Notes: generated by a model from the sequence alone, not told the origin. DNA of 64,000 bases from Acinetobacter lwoffii (GCF_029024105.1 NZ_CP118963.1:930001-994000), one strand, 5' to 3'. Counted from the stretch's first letter, positions 34,624 to 43,551 are shown. Made by a program: numbers and translations.

Positions 34624-35919
34624 TTATTGCGCAGTAAAGGTTGAAGTAAAGCTTCGTGCTTCACGGCGTGCATCTGGATCGGAAGGCATTGGATAAGGTG
34701 CAGCAGCACGAACTGCAGCTTCTACACTGGCTTTCATATCGGGATCACTTGCACTTACCACTACAGAAATGACAGAACCACTATCACTTAGCGTGACGCG
34801 AGCGTTGGCAGTTTTACCAGATGAACCCACTGGTGTATTCCAAGCCTGTTTAACTTTATTGGTAAAATCGCGCTTCGCAGTAGAGGCAATCCGTTTAGAT
34901 TCCGCTTTTTTCTGTGCAGCTTCTTCAGCAGCCTGTTTCGCGGCTGAAGCTTTGGCATCTGCATCAGCTCTGGCTTTTGCTTCGGCATCTGCTTTGCGCT
35001 TGGCGTCTGCATCCGCTTTGGCCTTAGCGTCGGCATCTGCCTTGCGTTTGGCATCAGCGTCGGCTTTAGCTTTAGCATCCGCTTTGGCTTTGGCTTTCGC
35101 ATCAGCATCCGCTTTGCGTTTCGCCGCTGCATCATTTTTAGCCTTAGCTGCCGCGTCTGCTTTGGCTTTAGCCGCTGCATCGGCTTTAGCTTTCGCATCA
35201 GCATCTGCTTTACGTTTCGCCGCTGCATCATTATTGGCTTTTGCTGCCGCATCTGCCTTTGCTTTAGCAGCAGCTTCAGCCTTACGTTTGGCATCAGCCT
35301 CTGCTTTGGCTTTTGTTGCAGCATCCGCTTTTTGCTTGGCAGCTAGGTCGGCTTTTTTCTGTGCTTCCAGTTTGGCTTTTTGTGCAGCATCGGCTTTGCG
35401 CTGTGCATTCAGTTCAGCTTGGCGTGCAGCTTCGGCTTCAGCCTTGGATTTTTGTGCTGCATCCGCTTTGGCTTTGGCCGTTGCCTGTTTCGCCTGTTCA
35501 GCGGCTTCGGCACGTTTTGCTGCTTCAGCTGCTTGCTGCGCAGCCTTGGCTTGGGCTGCCTCTGCCGCTTTCAGTTCCTGCTGGGCTTTTTGTGTATCGA
35601 CTTTTGGCGCAGGTGGAGTCACAGGTACAGCAGGAGCTGCAGTTGGAATGACAGGAGCAGGTTCTATACTAGGTTCTGCCGTTTGAGTGATTTCTTCTGC
35701 GACATTTTCATGTGCAGTTTCCTCAAATTCGGTTTCTTCGCGAGTCACCGGTTTAAGGTCCTCTGGCTTGATCAGAACGGTTTTGATCTGTTTTGGCGGT
35801 TCAGGGGGGTTACTCATGCCCAGATAAAGTAAGCCCACCAAAGCCACTGCATGGATACCTAAGGTAAATCCAAGTGCGATGGCTTTTTTCTGAAATGGTG
35901 GCTTTTTATAGTCTTTCAT
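34624..35919 (-). CDS. tolA: Tol-Pal system protein TolA
   Basis: A 431-residue inner-membrane protein that spans the periplasm and couples TolQR energy to TolB/Pal. Domain I is a cytoplasmic stub plus a membrane helix (about residues 14-33). Domain II is a very long Ala/Lys/Glu/Asp-rich helix (about 105-345) built from near-repeats of AKADADAKRKADA. Domain III (about 350-431) carries WNTPVGSSGK and AAPYPMPSDP. The coding repeats give spurious long ORFs on the opposite strand. It starts three bases after tolR. Confidence 0.96.
   Translation of the reverse strand: MKDYKKPPFQKKAIALGFTLGIHAVALVGLLYLGMSNPPEPPKQIKTVLIKPEDLKPVTREETEFEETAHENVAEEITQTAEPSIEPAPVIPTAAPAVPVTPPAPKVDTQKAQQELKAAEAAQAKAAQQAAEAAKRAEAAEQAKQATAKAKADAAQKSKAEAEAARQAELNAQRKADAAQKAKLEAQKKADLAAKQKADAATKAKAEADAKRKAEAAAKAKADAAAKANNDAAAKRKADADAKAKADAAAKAKADAAAKAKNDAAAKRKADADAKAKAKADAKAKADADAKRKADADAKAKADADAKRKADAEAKARADADAKASAAKQAAEEAAQKKAESKRIASTAKRDFTNKVKQAWNTPVGSSGKTANARVTLSDSGSVISVVVSASDPDMKASVEAAVRAAAPYPMPSDPDARREARSFTSTFTAQ
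34930..35570 (-). repeat. Low-complexity coding repeat of TolA domain II
   Basis: Imperfect tandem units of about 24-36 bases encoding K/A/D/E-rich helix heptads (KAKADA, KRKADA). Such tracts recombine and vary in length between strains; the borders given are approximate. Confidence 0.75.
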
Positions 35920-35922
35920 ACT

Positions 35923-36372
35923 TTATTCTAATGGCTTGGTCAGTAAACCGACTTGAGAAAGGCCAGCATCCTGCAGGCTGGACATCAAGGCCATCACATC
36001 GCCATAAGGACGGGTATTATGGCCATTGATCACGACATTGAGCACCTTGTTTTCATTTTGCGCCTGGGTTTGGGCATCAACAAGCGTACGGGTTAATTCT
36101 TCTAGTGTGACTGGGCCGGTCGCCTGATTTTTATATTCTAGATAATATGAACCATCTTCTTTAAGTGTGACAATCCTCGGGGTATCCTTGGAATCGATCG
36201 GTAATCCGTTGGCCTGAGGCAAGTCAACCTTGATGCCGCTGGTAATCATCGGGGCGGTGACCATAAAGATTACCAGCAGTACCAGCATGACATCGATATA
36301 CGGCACCACATTCATGTCACTTTTTAGTGGCTTTTTAATACGCTGAAAGCGTCCTGAAGCTTGAATCGCCAT
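35923..36372 (-). CDS. tolR: Tol-Pal system protein TolR
   Basis: A 149-residue ExbD-family protein. It has one N-terminal membrane helix (about residues 24-43) carrying the proton-motive Asp in VVPYIDVMLVLLVIFMV, and a periplasmic domain that binds peptidoglycan (VVINGHNTRPYGDVMALMSSLQDAGLSQVGLLT). With TolQ it forms the proton-driven stator. Its ATG overlaps the tolQ stop by one base. Confidence 0.97.
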   Translation of the reverse strand: MAIQASGRFQRIKKPLKSDMNVVPYIDVMLVLLVIFMVTAPMITSGIKVDLPQANGLPIDSKDTPRIVTLKEDGSYYLEYKNQATGPVTLEELTRTLVDAQTQAQNENKVLNVVINGHNTRPYGDVMALMSSLQDAGLSQVGLLTKPLE

Positions 36373-37070
36373 TAGTCTTTGTCCTGAGTTACGCCCACAG
36401 ACTGACGTTGCAATAGCGCCACCATTTCTTCGGCAAACAGCGCACGGTCAGAATAGACTGTTTCACCTTTGGCCGTAAAATGGTTGAAAGCCAATACTGC
36501 TGGAATGGCTGCGAACAGACCAATCGCCGTTGCAATTAGTGCTTCTGCAATACCGGGTGCGACCGTCGCCAGTGTCACCTGATCAACATCTGCCAGGCCA
36601 ATAAAGGCGTTCATGATGCCCCAGACTGTACCGAACAGACCGACATAAGGTGCAACCGAACCAATACTTGCCAACGCACCCAGACCTTGTTCCAGATGAC
36701 CTTGGTCACGGCTTAAACCGACACGTAGAATACGTTCAGTTCCTTCAATCGACTGGGCAGTCGGCGCATGGCGTTTTTTCAGTTTCAGGAACTCGCCCAG
36801 ACCCTGATAGAAAATATCTTCAAGGCCGGTACGTTTGGAGTTGAGTTGCGCATTGTTATACAGGGTATTCAGTTCAGCACCAGACCAGAAGATTTTCTGG
36901 AAATGTTCATCATCGGCCTGGGCTTTTTTATAACTCATATAGAGCCTGGCAATCAGATACCAGCTATATATTGAGGCTAACAGGAGAGAAAGCATCACCA
37001 GTTGTACGACAGGGCTTGCTTGTAAAATAAGATCTGAAACTTGAAGAGATGATTCTAACTGAGTCGCCAT
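36372..37070 (-). CDS. tolQ: Tol-Pal system protein TolQ
   Basis: A 232-residue ExbB/MotA-family stator protein from the ATG at 37070; a TTG at 37088 is a poorer start. Three membrane helices are visible: VVQLVMLSLLLASIYSWYLIA, then LGALASIGSVAPYVGLFGTVWGIMNAF with the typical GLFGTVWGIM, and ALIATAIGLFAAIPAVLAFNHF. It pairs with TolR to harvest the proton gradient. 27 bases separate it from ybgC. Confidence 0.97.
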   Translation of the reverse strand: MATQLESSLQVSDLILQASPVVQLVMLSLLLASIYSWYLIARLYMSYKKAQADDEHFQKIFWSGAELNTLYNNAQLNSKRTGLEDIFYQGLGEFLKLKKRHAPTAQSIEGTERILRVGLSRDQGHLEQGLGALASIGSVAPYVGLFGTVWGIMNAFIGLADVDQVTLATVAPGIAEALIATAIGLFAAIPAVLAFNHFTAKGETVYSDRALFAEEMVALLQRQSVGVTQDKD

Positions 37071-37097
37071 AGTTGTTACGTGTGCCAATAAATTTTT

Positions 37098-37505
37098 TTA
37101 GTCTTGTTCCAATTCTTTTTGAATTAGTTCGCGGATTTCATCCGGGAGTCGACGTGGTCGCATCTCTGCACTGATACATGCCAACTCAACCTCACCTGAT
37201 GCAAGCATGATTTCACCACGATAAATATTTTGTTGCAATACAAATGATGAAGCTTTACATGAAATGACACGTGCCGTAACAGTAATTAAATCATCCATCA
37301 GGATCGGACGCATGTATTTGACATTAATTTTATGCACCACAAAATTGTAGTCTGTCTGATGCCAGTAATGGCTCACTCCAGCGGCACGTAACCATTCGGT
37401 ACGGGTACGTTCCATATAGCGAATATGATTGGCGTGATAGACAATGCCACCCGCATCAGTATCTTCAATATAAACGCGGATATTGAATTCAAAGTGATTC
37501 GCCAT
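37098..37505 (-). CDS. ybgC: Tol-Pal associated acyl-CoA thioesterase YbgC
   Basis: A 135-residue hot-dog fold thioesterase. The active-site Asp lies in the signature DTDAGGIVYHANHIRYMERTR; a conserved VHKINVKYMRP follows. The open frame extends upstream to 37646, but the ATG at 37505 (MANHFEFN) matches the family start and the extra 47 residues look non-coding. First gene of the cluster, in the usual ybgC-tolQRAB-pal order. E. coli YbgC acts on acyl-CoA or acyl-ACP; the exact substrate here is unknown. Confidence 0.95.
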   Translation of the reverse strand: MANHFEFNIRVYIEDTDAGGIVYHANHIRYMERTRTEWLRAAGVSHYWHQTDYNFVVHKINVKYMRPILMDDLITVTARVISCKASSFVLQQNIYRGEIMLASGEVELACISAEMRPRRLPDEIRELIQKELEQD

Positions 37506-37722
37506 AGTTTTGTTCCATGCAGATTTTCGAAATTTTTGCTTGTTTTTAGATGCAGGAGAGGGATTAGAATTTGCCGGATTCCTGCCAAAAGTCAAGCAAT
37601 TTAGCGGTTCAAAGTTTAGCATTGTGAGTTTTGAGACCAATGGCACAAGGTGTCAAATCTGGAGAGAAGTCGCCAAGAAGAAGTACTGAGCGCTTAACAG
37701 CTCATTTATGAAACAGCAGCAG

Positions 37723-37764
37723 TTACTAAAATGCGCGAGTCCATGAAGTCGCGCATTTTAGTAA
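37723..37764 (-). terminator. Long perfect stem-loop behind the M20 amidohydrolase remnant
   Basis: A 16-base perfect inverted repeat (arms TTACTAAAATGCGCGA and its complement) around a ten-base loop. Read leftward, the 3' arm contains ATTTTAGTAA. It lies seven bases past the stop at 37772 and should terminate that transcript. It is unusually long for a terminator here. Confidence 0.7.
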
Positions 37765-37771
37765 TAGAAGA

Positions 37772-38916
37772 TTAGCCTTTATTTTTCTGTTTCCAGTTGG
37801 CCTGAACCTGCTCAGCTACTTTTGGATAGTCCAGAATAAAACGGACATGGCTTTCGACCCCGGTTTTCAAGGTCGCATCATCGACAATGAAATTCGGGTT
37901 ATGGTTGGGTGCGGCTTTTGCCGGATCTTGATCTGCTGGTGTAGCACCAACAAAGACAAATAAGGATGGCATGAGCTGGCCATAATAAGCAAAATCTTCA
38001 CTGGCGCTGGCATTGTTGTCTAAAACATGCAATTTATCTTCACCATGCACGCTCGCCAATGTCGGGCGCATCAATTCAGTCAAGGTTTTATCATTGGTGG
38101 TCACTGGTGCATAAGGTGCAATTTCGACTTTCACCTTAACGTCATTGGCTGCGGCATTGTGTTCCAGCATTTTCGGCAAGTCTTTTAAAATGCCCTGACG
38201 TACATCTTCACTATTGGAACCAATAGTCCCGACCATATTGACCTGATCTGGAATGACGTTACCGGTAGTGCCGCCCTGAATACTGCCAATACTGACCACA
38301 CCCATTCCTTTGGTCAGGTCGGCTTTACGGCTGATCAGGCTTTGTAAATTGGTCACCATCTGGGCAGAGGCATAAATCGGGTCTTTACCTGCCCAAGGCA
38401 TGGAGCCATGTACCTGACTGCCATTCACCTGAATACGTAAATGATCGGCACTATTCAAAATCGCACCATCTTTGTAGAAGATATTGCCACTTGGCATGCC
38501 TGCCATGACATGCATCCCGAAAATCACTTCAGGTTTTGGATTGTTCAAGGCACCGTCGGCAATCATTTTGCGTGAGCCAATCTGATCGCCATGAGTGAAG
38601 TTATCGATATCTGCACCGCCTTCTTCAGCCGGCTGGAATACAAACACCACTGTCCCCGCAATTTTATCTTTATTGGCGGCCAGCACTTTGGCTGCACCCA
38701 ATAACATGGCGGTATGCGCGTCATGGCCACAGGCATGCATCACATAAGATTCTTTACCTTGATAAATCGCTTTTTGTTTACTGGCGAAAGGCACAGGCGC
38801 TGTTTCCTTGATTGGCAAGGCATCCATATCTGCACGTAAGGCCATCACAGGGCCAGGCTGAGCTGGCTACAGAAAAGAAGAGGGAGACAAAGGGATATCT
38901 GCTTATACATATTCAT
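37772..38916 (-). pseudogene. M20-family amidohydrolase, broken by an N-terminal deletion
   Basis: A remnant of an exported M20D amidohydrolase (aminoacylase/carboxypeptidase type). The catalytic body, about 358 residues from 38848, is intact: MALRADMDALPIKE, the metal-binding HACGHDAHTAML, VFVFQPAEEGG and DFAYYG. It lacks the 60-80 residues that normally precede ALRADMDALP. Upstream on the same strand, the ATG at 38916 opens a perfect signal peptide (MNMYKQISLCLPLLFCSQLS) that runs out of frame into the body and stops at TGA by 38847. In the body's frame the codons just upstream read PAQPGPV, the usual family lead-in, back to a TAG. Signal peptide and catalytic core have thus been joined by a frame-breaking deletion. 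A cytoplasmic truncated protein could still be made from GTG/ATG at 38848/38845 but is unlikely to work. Confidence 0.8.
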
Positions 38917-39279
38917 ACTTCGGGAGAACCTTAAGAATTTGAAATGGTTAAAGTGATTCTTTAGGATGGCATATTGATCTAAGTTCGACCAAAACTCTCT
39001 AAGTATTTTTTGATACTTTAAAGGTATTCTGGGTGTTAATATCTGTTCTCAAAGAGCTTTATTTGTTCTTTTACATTGTAAAAATATGTATCTAAATTGA
39101 TTTTTTATATTTATAAGGTATGAAAATTATAAAAATTTCAGGCTAAAAAGGGATAAAAACGATTACCTCTATATCAATAATCTGAATGAAGTGAAGATTT
39201 TTTAAACCTCTTAAACTTATTTTGGCACTTAGATTGCATTCACTCTTTCGTAATATTTTTTATGACGGAAATTGAACAC
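38917..39279. other. AT-rich intergenic region upstream of the acetamidase gene
   Basis: A spacer of about 360 bases between divergent genes. I see no ORF with a ribosome binding site and no strong hairpin; promoters for both sides should lie here. Confidence 0.5.
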
Positions 39280-40509
39280 ATGTTAAAACCTTTGGCTTTA
39301 TCTCTGGCAGTAGCTTCAAGCTTAAGTTTTATTTCGACAAGCCTATGGGCTGAAGACTTTAAGATACTGAAACAGCTGGAAAATAAACCGACATTACTCA
39401 AAAGTGGTGAATATAAAGGTCATTATTATGTGCCGAGTACCTTAAATACGATTACTTGGGGTTATCTGCCAAATAAAGATGCAAAACCTGTCTTGACTGT
39501 CCCTTCAGGTAGCACAGTTACTTTCGATACAGTTTCGCATGAAGGGCTGCTGGAAGATCAAGGCCGCAATGCAGAGAAATATTTCACATCAAAAGGCGTC
39601 AAGCCTGAGCATGTATTGGATGAAGCCAAGCTGATCACGAATTCCAAATTGAAACATGATTTCCATAAAGATGGACCACACATTATTACCGGGCCTGTCT
39701 ATGTAGAAGGGGCAATGCCGGGCGATATTCTAAAGGTGGAGATTTTAAAAGTTGAACCGCGTGTACCTTATGGCGTGATTTCAAACCGTCATGGCAAAGG
39801 CACCTTACCCGAATTCCCGAAACGTCAGAAACATGAGCATGCATCTCCAGCCAATCCTGATGCTTATGGTAACGTGTCCATTTTTACCCCCATTGAGAAA
39901 AATGCGGATGGTGTATGGGAAGGCGTTTTAAAAACTGAATCTGGTAAAGCGATTCGTTTCCCGCTGAATCCGTTTATGGGCACGATGGGCGTTGCACCAA
40001 ATACCAGTGAGCCTGTGCACTCTGTGCCACCATCATTTTATGGCGGGAATATCGACATCAATGAATTAGGAGCAGGGGCTACGGCCTATTATCCTGTACA
40101 GGTGCCAGGTGCTTTGTTCTATACAGGTGATAGTCACTTTGTACAAGGTGATGGTGAGGTGGCTTTAACTGCCTTGGAAGGTTCGGCACGTGCGACTTTA
40201 AAATTCACTTTACTTAAATCTGGCAAGGATAAAATTCCAGGTGCAGAGATTAAACAGCCGCTGGCTGAAAATGCTGAATTCTGGATTACGCCGGGTCTGG
40301 ATGAAGACTTAGATGAAGCCATGCGTAAATCCACCCGTGAAGCGATCCGTTTTCTGGTCAATGAATATGGCATTTCTGAAGAAATTGCCTATGCCTACTT
40401 AAGTGCTGCGACTGACTTTGAAGTGTCACAAGTGGTCGATCGAACCAAAGGTATTCATGCCATGATTCGTAAAGCGGATTTTAAGGAGTTTAAAAAAGAC
40501 GCGAAATAA
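39280..40509 (+). CDS. Exported acetamidase/formamidase family protein
   Basis: A 409-residue FmdA/AmdA-family amidohydrolase from the ATG at 39280, which gives a signal peptide (MLKPLALSLAVASSLSF ending LWA). A start at 39262 adds six residues. Family blocks include GPVYVEGAMPGDILKVEI, PFMGTMGVAP, GGNIDINELGAGATAYYPVQVPGALFYTGDSHFVQGDGEVALTALE (in pieces) and SAATDFEVSQVVD. It would hydrolyse formamide, acetamide or larger amides in the periplasm; a signal peptide is unusual compared with the classical cytoplasmic enzyme. A strong terminator follows. It is divergent from the broken M20 amidohydrolase, which may once have been functionally linked (inference). Confidence 0.9.
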   Translation: MLKPLALSLAVASSLSFISTSLWAEDFKILKQLENKPTLLKSGEYKGHYYVPSTLNTITWGYLPNKDAKPVLTVPSGSTVTFDTVSHEGLLEDQGRNAEKYFTSKGVKPEHVLDEAKLITNSKLKHDFHKDGPHIITGPVYVEGAMPGDILKVEILKVEPRVPYGVISNRHGKGTLPEFPKRQKHEHASPANPDAYGNVSIFTPIEKNADGVWEGVLKTESGKAIRFPLNPFMGTMGVAPNTSEPVHSVPPSFYGGNIDINELGAGATAYYPVQVPGALFYTGDSHFVQGDGEVALTALEGSARATLKFTLLKSGKDKIPGAEIKQPLAENAEFWITPGLDEDLDEAMRKSTREAIRFLVNEYGISEEIAYAYLSAATDFEVSQVVDRTKGIHAMIRKADFKEFKKDAK

Positions 40510-40546
40510 TTTTTGAATAAAACTTAGAAAAATAGGTTTGTGCTTT

Positions 40547-40582
40547 TGCCAACTGATTTAGACATGGTCAGTTGGCTTTTTC
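40547..40582 (+). terminator. Rho-independent terminator of the acetamidase gene
   Basis: Nine-base perfect stem GCCAACTGA/TCAGTTGGC, 11-base loop, followed by TTTTTCTTTT. Confidence 0.88.
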
Positions 40583-40638
40583 TTTTGTAAGCGGCTGAAA
40601 CTGTTTAGTATGTAAGAAATAAATAATCAAATTAAAAT

Positions 40639-41475
40639 ATGTGGGGAAACGAGCAAGAACAACAAACTCAAGCTGTGGTTTTACAGCAGCCAAAAGATCA
40701 GAAAGTGTATTTAGATGTGCAACATTCAACAGATACCATAGCAATATTATCTTTCGCTTTATCTATAATTATCGCTTTAATTTTAGGCAGTTTAGCGACT
40801 TGGTTAGCTTATTGGTATGGACGGAAAAGTTTTAAATTGACAGAAATGTCTTTTAAAACTGTGGTTGAGCAAATTAAATCATCTGAAACAACTGCATTGG
40901 ATTTAAACAGTAAGCTATTTAATCAACAATTAGTTCTACAGGATAGAGAGCAAAAAAACCTCCAAAAAGTACAATGGATTGATAGTTTTAGACTGCTAGC
41001 GCAGAGTTATATGTCAAAAAATATAGAGTTACTGTTTAAACTCGATAGATTTCAAGAGAAATATTTACATTTTCCCAAAAATGTAAAGATAGATGATAAA
41101 ACCGAGGCAGGAAAATGTTTAGATCAAATTTCTTTGTTGATTGAAGAAAGTGTCATATTGACGAGTCATATTGCTTTATTTCTTGAATCCTATGCCCTCA
41201 CAGATAATAAAATTATTCATTTTTCTGATTTTTTCAATCAAACAGCTCAAGATACCAAAAAGGAATATCTCAATATAAGCTCAAAAGAAGCTCTTACTAA
41301 ATATAAAAAAACAGGAATAGTTCGAGATACTGATGAAATAAGCAAGGAGCTTTATTCTGATTCTAATGAACATATTAATTCATTAGAAAATAAAGATAGG
41401 TTGGGTGTATTGGGAGTCTATAGTCGTATGATTGGTGAGGAATTTAAAATAATAATAAATGAAAAAGCAGCCTAA
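40639..41475 (+). CDS. Orphan single-pass membrane protein with coiled-coil region, 278 aa
   Basis: No family recognised. The protein has a polar Gln-rich N-terminus (residues 1-30), one strong membrane helix (about 33-58, AILSFALSIIIALILGSLATWLAYWY), a basic patch (GRKSFK) that predicts a cytoplasmic C-terminus, a coiled-coil stretch (about 68-115) and a helical alpha-bundle-like C-terminal domain (LFKLDRFQEKYLHF; ISLLIEESVILTSHIALFLES). Codon use is markedly AT-rich compared with fmdA and ruvB beside it, which suggests acquisition by transfer. It begins TATGTGGGG without an obvious ribosome binding site. Its stop codon lies in the loop of its own terminator. Confidence 0.75.
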   Translation: MWGNEQEQQTQAVVLQQPKDQKVYLDVQHSTDTIAILSFALSIIIALILGSLATWLAYWYGRKSFKLTEMSFKTVVEQIKSSETTALDLNSKLFNQQLVLQDREQKNLQKVQWIDSFRLLAQSYMSKNIELLFKLDRFQEKYLHFPKNVKIDDKTEAGKCLDQISLLIEESVILTSHIALFLESYALTDNKIIHFSDFFNQTAQDTKKEYLNISSKEALTKYKKTGIVRDTDEISKELYSDSNEHINSLENKDRLGVLGVYSRMIGEEFKIIINEKAA

Positions 41476-41484
41476 GCTGCTTTT
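41463..41484 (+). terminator. Bidirectional terminator overlapping the orphan gene's stop codon
   Basis: Nine-base perfect stem AAAAGCAGC/GCTGCTTTT with loop CTAA, which contains part of the stop TAA. It separates the orphan gene from convergent ruvB and can act on both strands. Confidence 0.85.
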
Positions 41485-41494
41485 ATTACCACTT

Positions 41495-42496
41495 CTATTT
41501 CGGTTCAGGTGGCGTCATCCCAAACTGCAAATACGCCATATTGGTAGCGATACGACCACGCGCAGTACGCATCACATAACCTTGCTGAATCAGATAAGGC
41601 TCAATCACATCCTCCAACGTACCAGAATCTTCTGCCATGGCAGCAGCCAAGGCTTCAACACCGGCAGGACCACCATCAAAACGCTCAAGCAACATTGACA
41701 AGTAACGACGATCGAGTGTGTCTAAACCATCTTTATCGACTTTGAGCATATCTAAAGCACGTTGGGCCATATCCTGATTGATTTCCCCCGTTCCTTTGAC
41801 CTGAGCGTAATCACGAACTCGACGTAACAATCGGTTAGCAATACGCGGTGTACCTCGTGAGCGACGGGCAATTTCCTTTGCGCCATCTCCAGTCATCGGT
41901 ACATCCATCAAGTTGGCTGAACGTTTGACAATATGGGTTAAATCTTCAACCGAATAAAACTCTAAACGTTGCACGATTCCGAAACGGTCACGCAGCGGAG
42001 AGGTGAGTAGACCGGCACGTGTGGTGGCTGCTACCAAGGTAAATGGAGGTAAATCCAGTTTAATCGAGCGCGCAGCAGGGCCTTCACCAATCATGATATC
42101 GAGTTGATAATCTTCCATCGCCGGATACAGGATTTCTTCAATCACGGGTGAAAGACGGTGAATCTCGTCAATAAACAGGACATCGCCTTCTTCCAGATTC
42201 GTTAGCATCGCTGCCAAATCACCAGCACGTTCTAGTACCGGGCCAGAAGTAGATTTCAGGTTGCCACCCATTTCTCGGGCAATAATATTGGCCAATGTCG
42301 TTTTACCCAGACCTGGCGGGCCAAAGATCAGGGTGTGATCGAGGGCCTCTTCACGGCCACGGGCTGCGCCAATGAAAATTTCCATCTGCTCACGAACCAC
42401 GGGTTGACCGATATAGTCATCTAGGGAAGTCGGGCGAATGGCACGATCGAAGTGATCTTCGGGTTTTTCAGAACCACTGATGAGACGGTCTTGCAT
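41495..42496 (-). CDS. ruvB: Holliday junction branch-migration ATPase RuvB
   Basis: A 333-residue AAA+ motor that drives branch migration with RuvA. The ATG at 42496 (MQDRLISGSEKPEDHF) matches the family; an upstream extension to 42556 does not. Walker A GPPGLGKTT, Walker B LFIDEIHRL, sensor region LVAATTRAGLLTSPLRDRFG and the arginine-rich RRSRGTPRIANRLLRRVRD are all present, followed by the winged-helix C-terminus. Unusually, 335 bases with a hairpin-rich repeat separate it from ruvA. Confidence 0.98.
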   Translation of the reverse strand: MQDRLISGSEKPEDHFDRAIRPTSLDDYIGQPVVREQMEIFIGAARGREEALDHTLIFGPPGLGKTTLANIIAREMGGNLKSTSGPVLERAGDLAAMLTNLEEGDVLFIDEIHRLSPVIEEILYPAMEDYQLDIMIGEGPAARSIKLDLPPFTLVAATTRAGLLTSPLRDRFGIVQRLEFYSVEDLTHIVKRSANLMDVPMTGDGAKEIARRSRGTPRIANRLLRRVRDYAQVKGTGEINQDMAQRALDMLKVDKDGLDTLDRRYLSMLLERFDGGPAGVEALAAAMAEDSGTLEDVIEPYLIQQGYVMRTARGRIATNMAYLQFGMTPPEPK

Positions 42497-42649
42497 AACG
42501 TTTATATACCAATATTTTAGTGATCCTTTGAGCTGGTAATTTTGACACGGTCTCAAATATGGATCTGAATCCTAAGATTTTCGCCTAGGCGAGGAATTGA
42601 ATTTTTGCAGAGTCTTTCCAATCAGATTTATATCTGAGTATTAACCTGC

Positions 42650-42800
42650 GGTTCGCCTTACTTTTGTTTCGGCAAAAGTAAGCAAAACCACCGTCATTCG
42701 CAAAACTCGTCGAATATTGATTCTTATCGAATATATCGCAGAAACATTTAACTATAAATGTCTCCTGCCTCAAACAGTTGCGAATGACTTTTACGCGTAT
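42650..42800 (-). repeat. Hairpin-rich intergenic repeat, copy A (between ruvB and ruvA)
   Basis: Three nested or serial perfect inverted repeats occur here. A 10-base stem CTTACTTTTG/CAAAAGTAAG has a six-base loop (42657-42682). An 11-base pair GTCATTCGCAA/TTGCGAATGAC lies at 42693-42703 and 42778-42788, enclosing a 7-base stem ACATTTA/TAAATGT (42744-42761). One edge carries ACGCGTATCAG. Read on the reverse strand, the order and the TTACTTT hairpin match copy B at 57285-57445. The ORF across it has no coding character. Confidence 0.7.
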
Positions 42801-42831
42801 CAGATTTTATCCTGTAACTTGGATATCATCT

Positions 42832-43434
42832 CTATTTGTTCATCGACTTTAATGCCGCGCGGATAATATCGCTGGCTTCTGTAAATTCACCTTTGGCGGC
42901 ATTAACTAGCTTCTGCGCTTCAATTGGTTTATAGCCAAGAGATTGTAATGCAGCTTCCGCTTCAGCCACGGCTGAATTGCCCATAAACTGAATCTGTGGT
43001 GCAGTAGAGTTGCTTGGTGCAGCATCTGAAGCCATGGCTTTAAAGCGGTCACGCAATTCAATCATCAGGCGTTCTGCAGTCTTTTTACCCACCCCCGGAA
43101 CTTTGACCAGAGTGTTGATATCTTCATGTTCAACGGTGTGGATCAGCATTTCCACACTTAAAGTGGAAAGAATACCAAGCGCCATTTTCGGACCAACACC
43201 GTTCACCTTTAATAAGGTACGGAAAATGGTTTTTTCCTGCGCATTGATAAAGCCATAAAGTAACTGGGCATCTTCACGAACAGCAAGATGGGTCCACAGG
43301 GTAATTTTCTGGCCTTTTTGCAACTGACAGAAAGTGGTTAAAGGGGTGTCAATTTCATAACCTACGCCGTTTACATTTAATAAAACAGTCGGTGCTTCCA
43401 GCGCCAGTACTTCCCCAATCAGGCATCCAATCAT
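42832..43434 (-). CDS. ruvA: Holliday junction DNA helicase subunit RuvA
   Basis: A 200-residue protein that binds the four-way junction and loads RuvB. It has an N-terminal OB-fold (MIGCLIGEVLALEAPTVLLNVNGVGYEI), the helix-hairpin-helix pair (LLKVNGVGPKMAL; LVKVPGVGKKTAERLMIELRDR) and a C-terminal RuvB-binding domain (EAEAALQSLGYKPIEAQKLVNA). Upstream of ruvB as usual; no ruvC is seen here. Confidence 0.98.
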   Translation of the reverse strand: MIGCLIGEVLALEAPTVLLNVNGVGYEIDTPLTTFCQLQKGQKITLWTHLAVREDAQLLYGFINAQEKTIFRTLLKVNGVGPKMALGILSTLSVEMLIHTVEHEDINTLVKVPGVGKKTAERLMIELRDRFKAMASDAAPSNSTAPQIQFMGNSAVAEAEAALQSLGYKPIEAQKLVNAAKGEFTEASDIIRAALKSMNK

Positions 43435-43551
43435 TTTTTATACATACTCAAATTTAATACAGGCATAGTAGTCAGCATTTTCGATAAAGGCAAAACTCTA
43501 TCATTCAAAAACAGTGATTTTGCTGAGATTATCATCAGGCGCTCGTTCGCA

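Noticed and set aside
34769..35686. Long open frame (305 codons) opposite tolA
   Set aside because: Mirror of the Ala/Lys/Asp coding repeat of TolA; low-complexity Ala/Ser/Leu product with no ribosome binding site.
42585..42773. ORF between ruvB and ruvA
   Set aside because: Lies across the hairpin repeat; no coding character.
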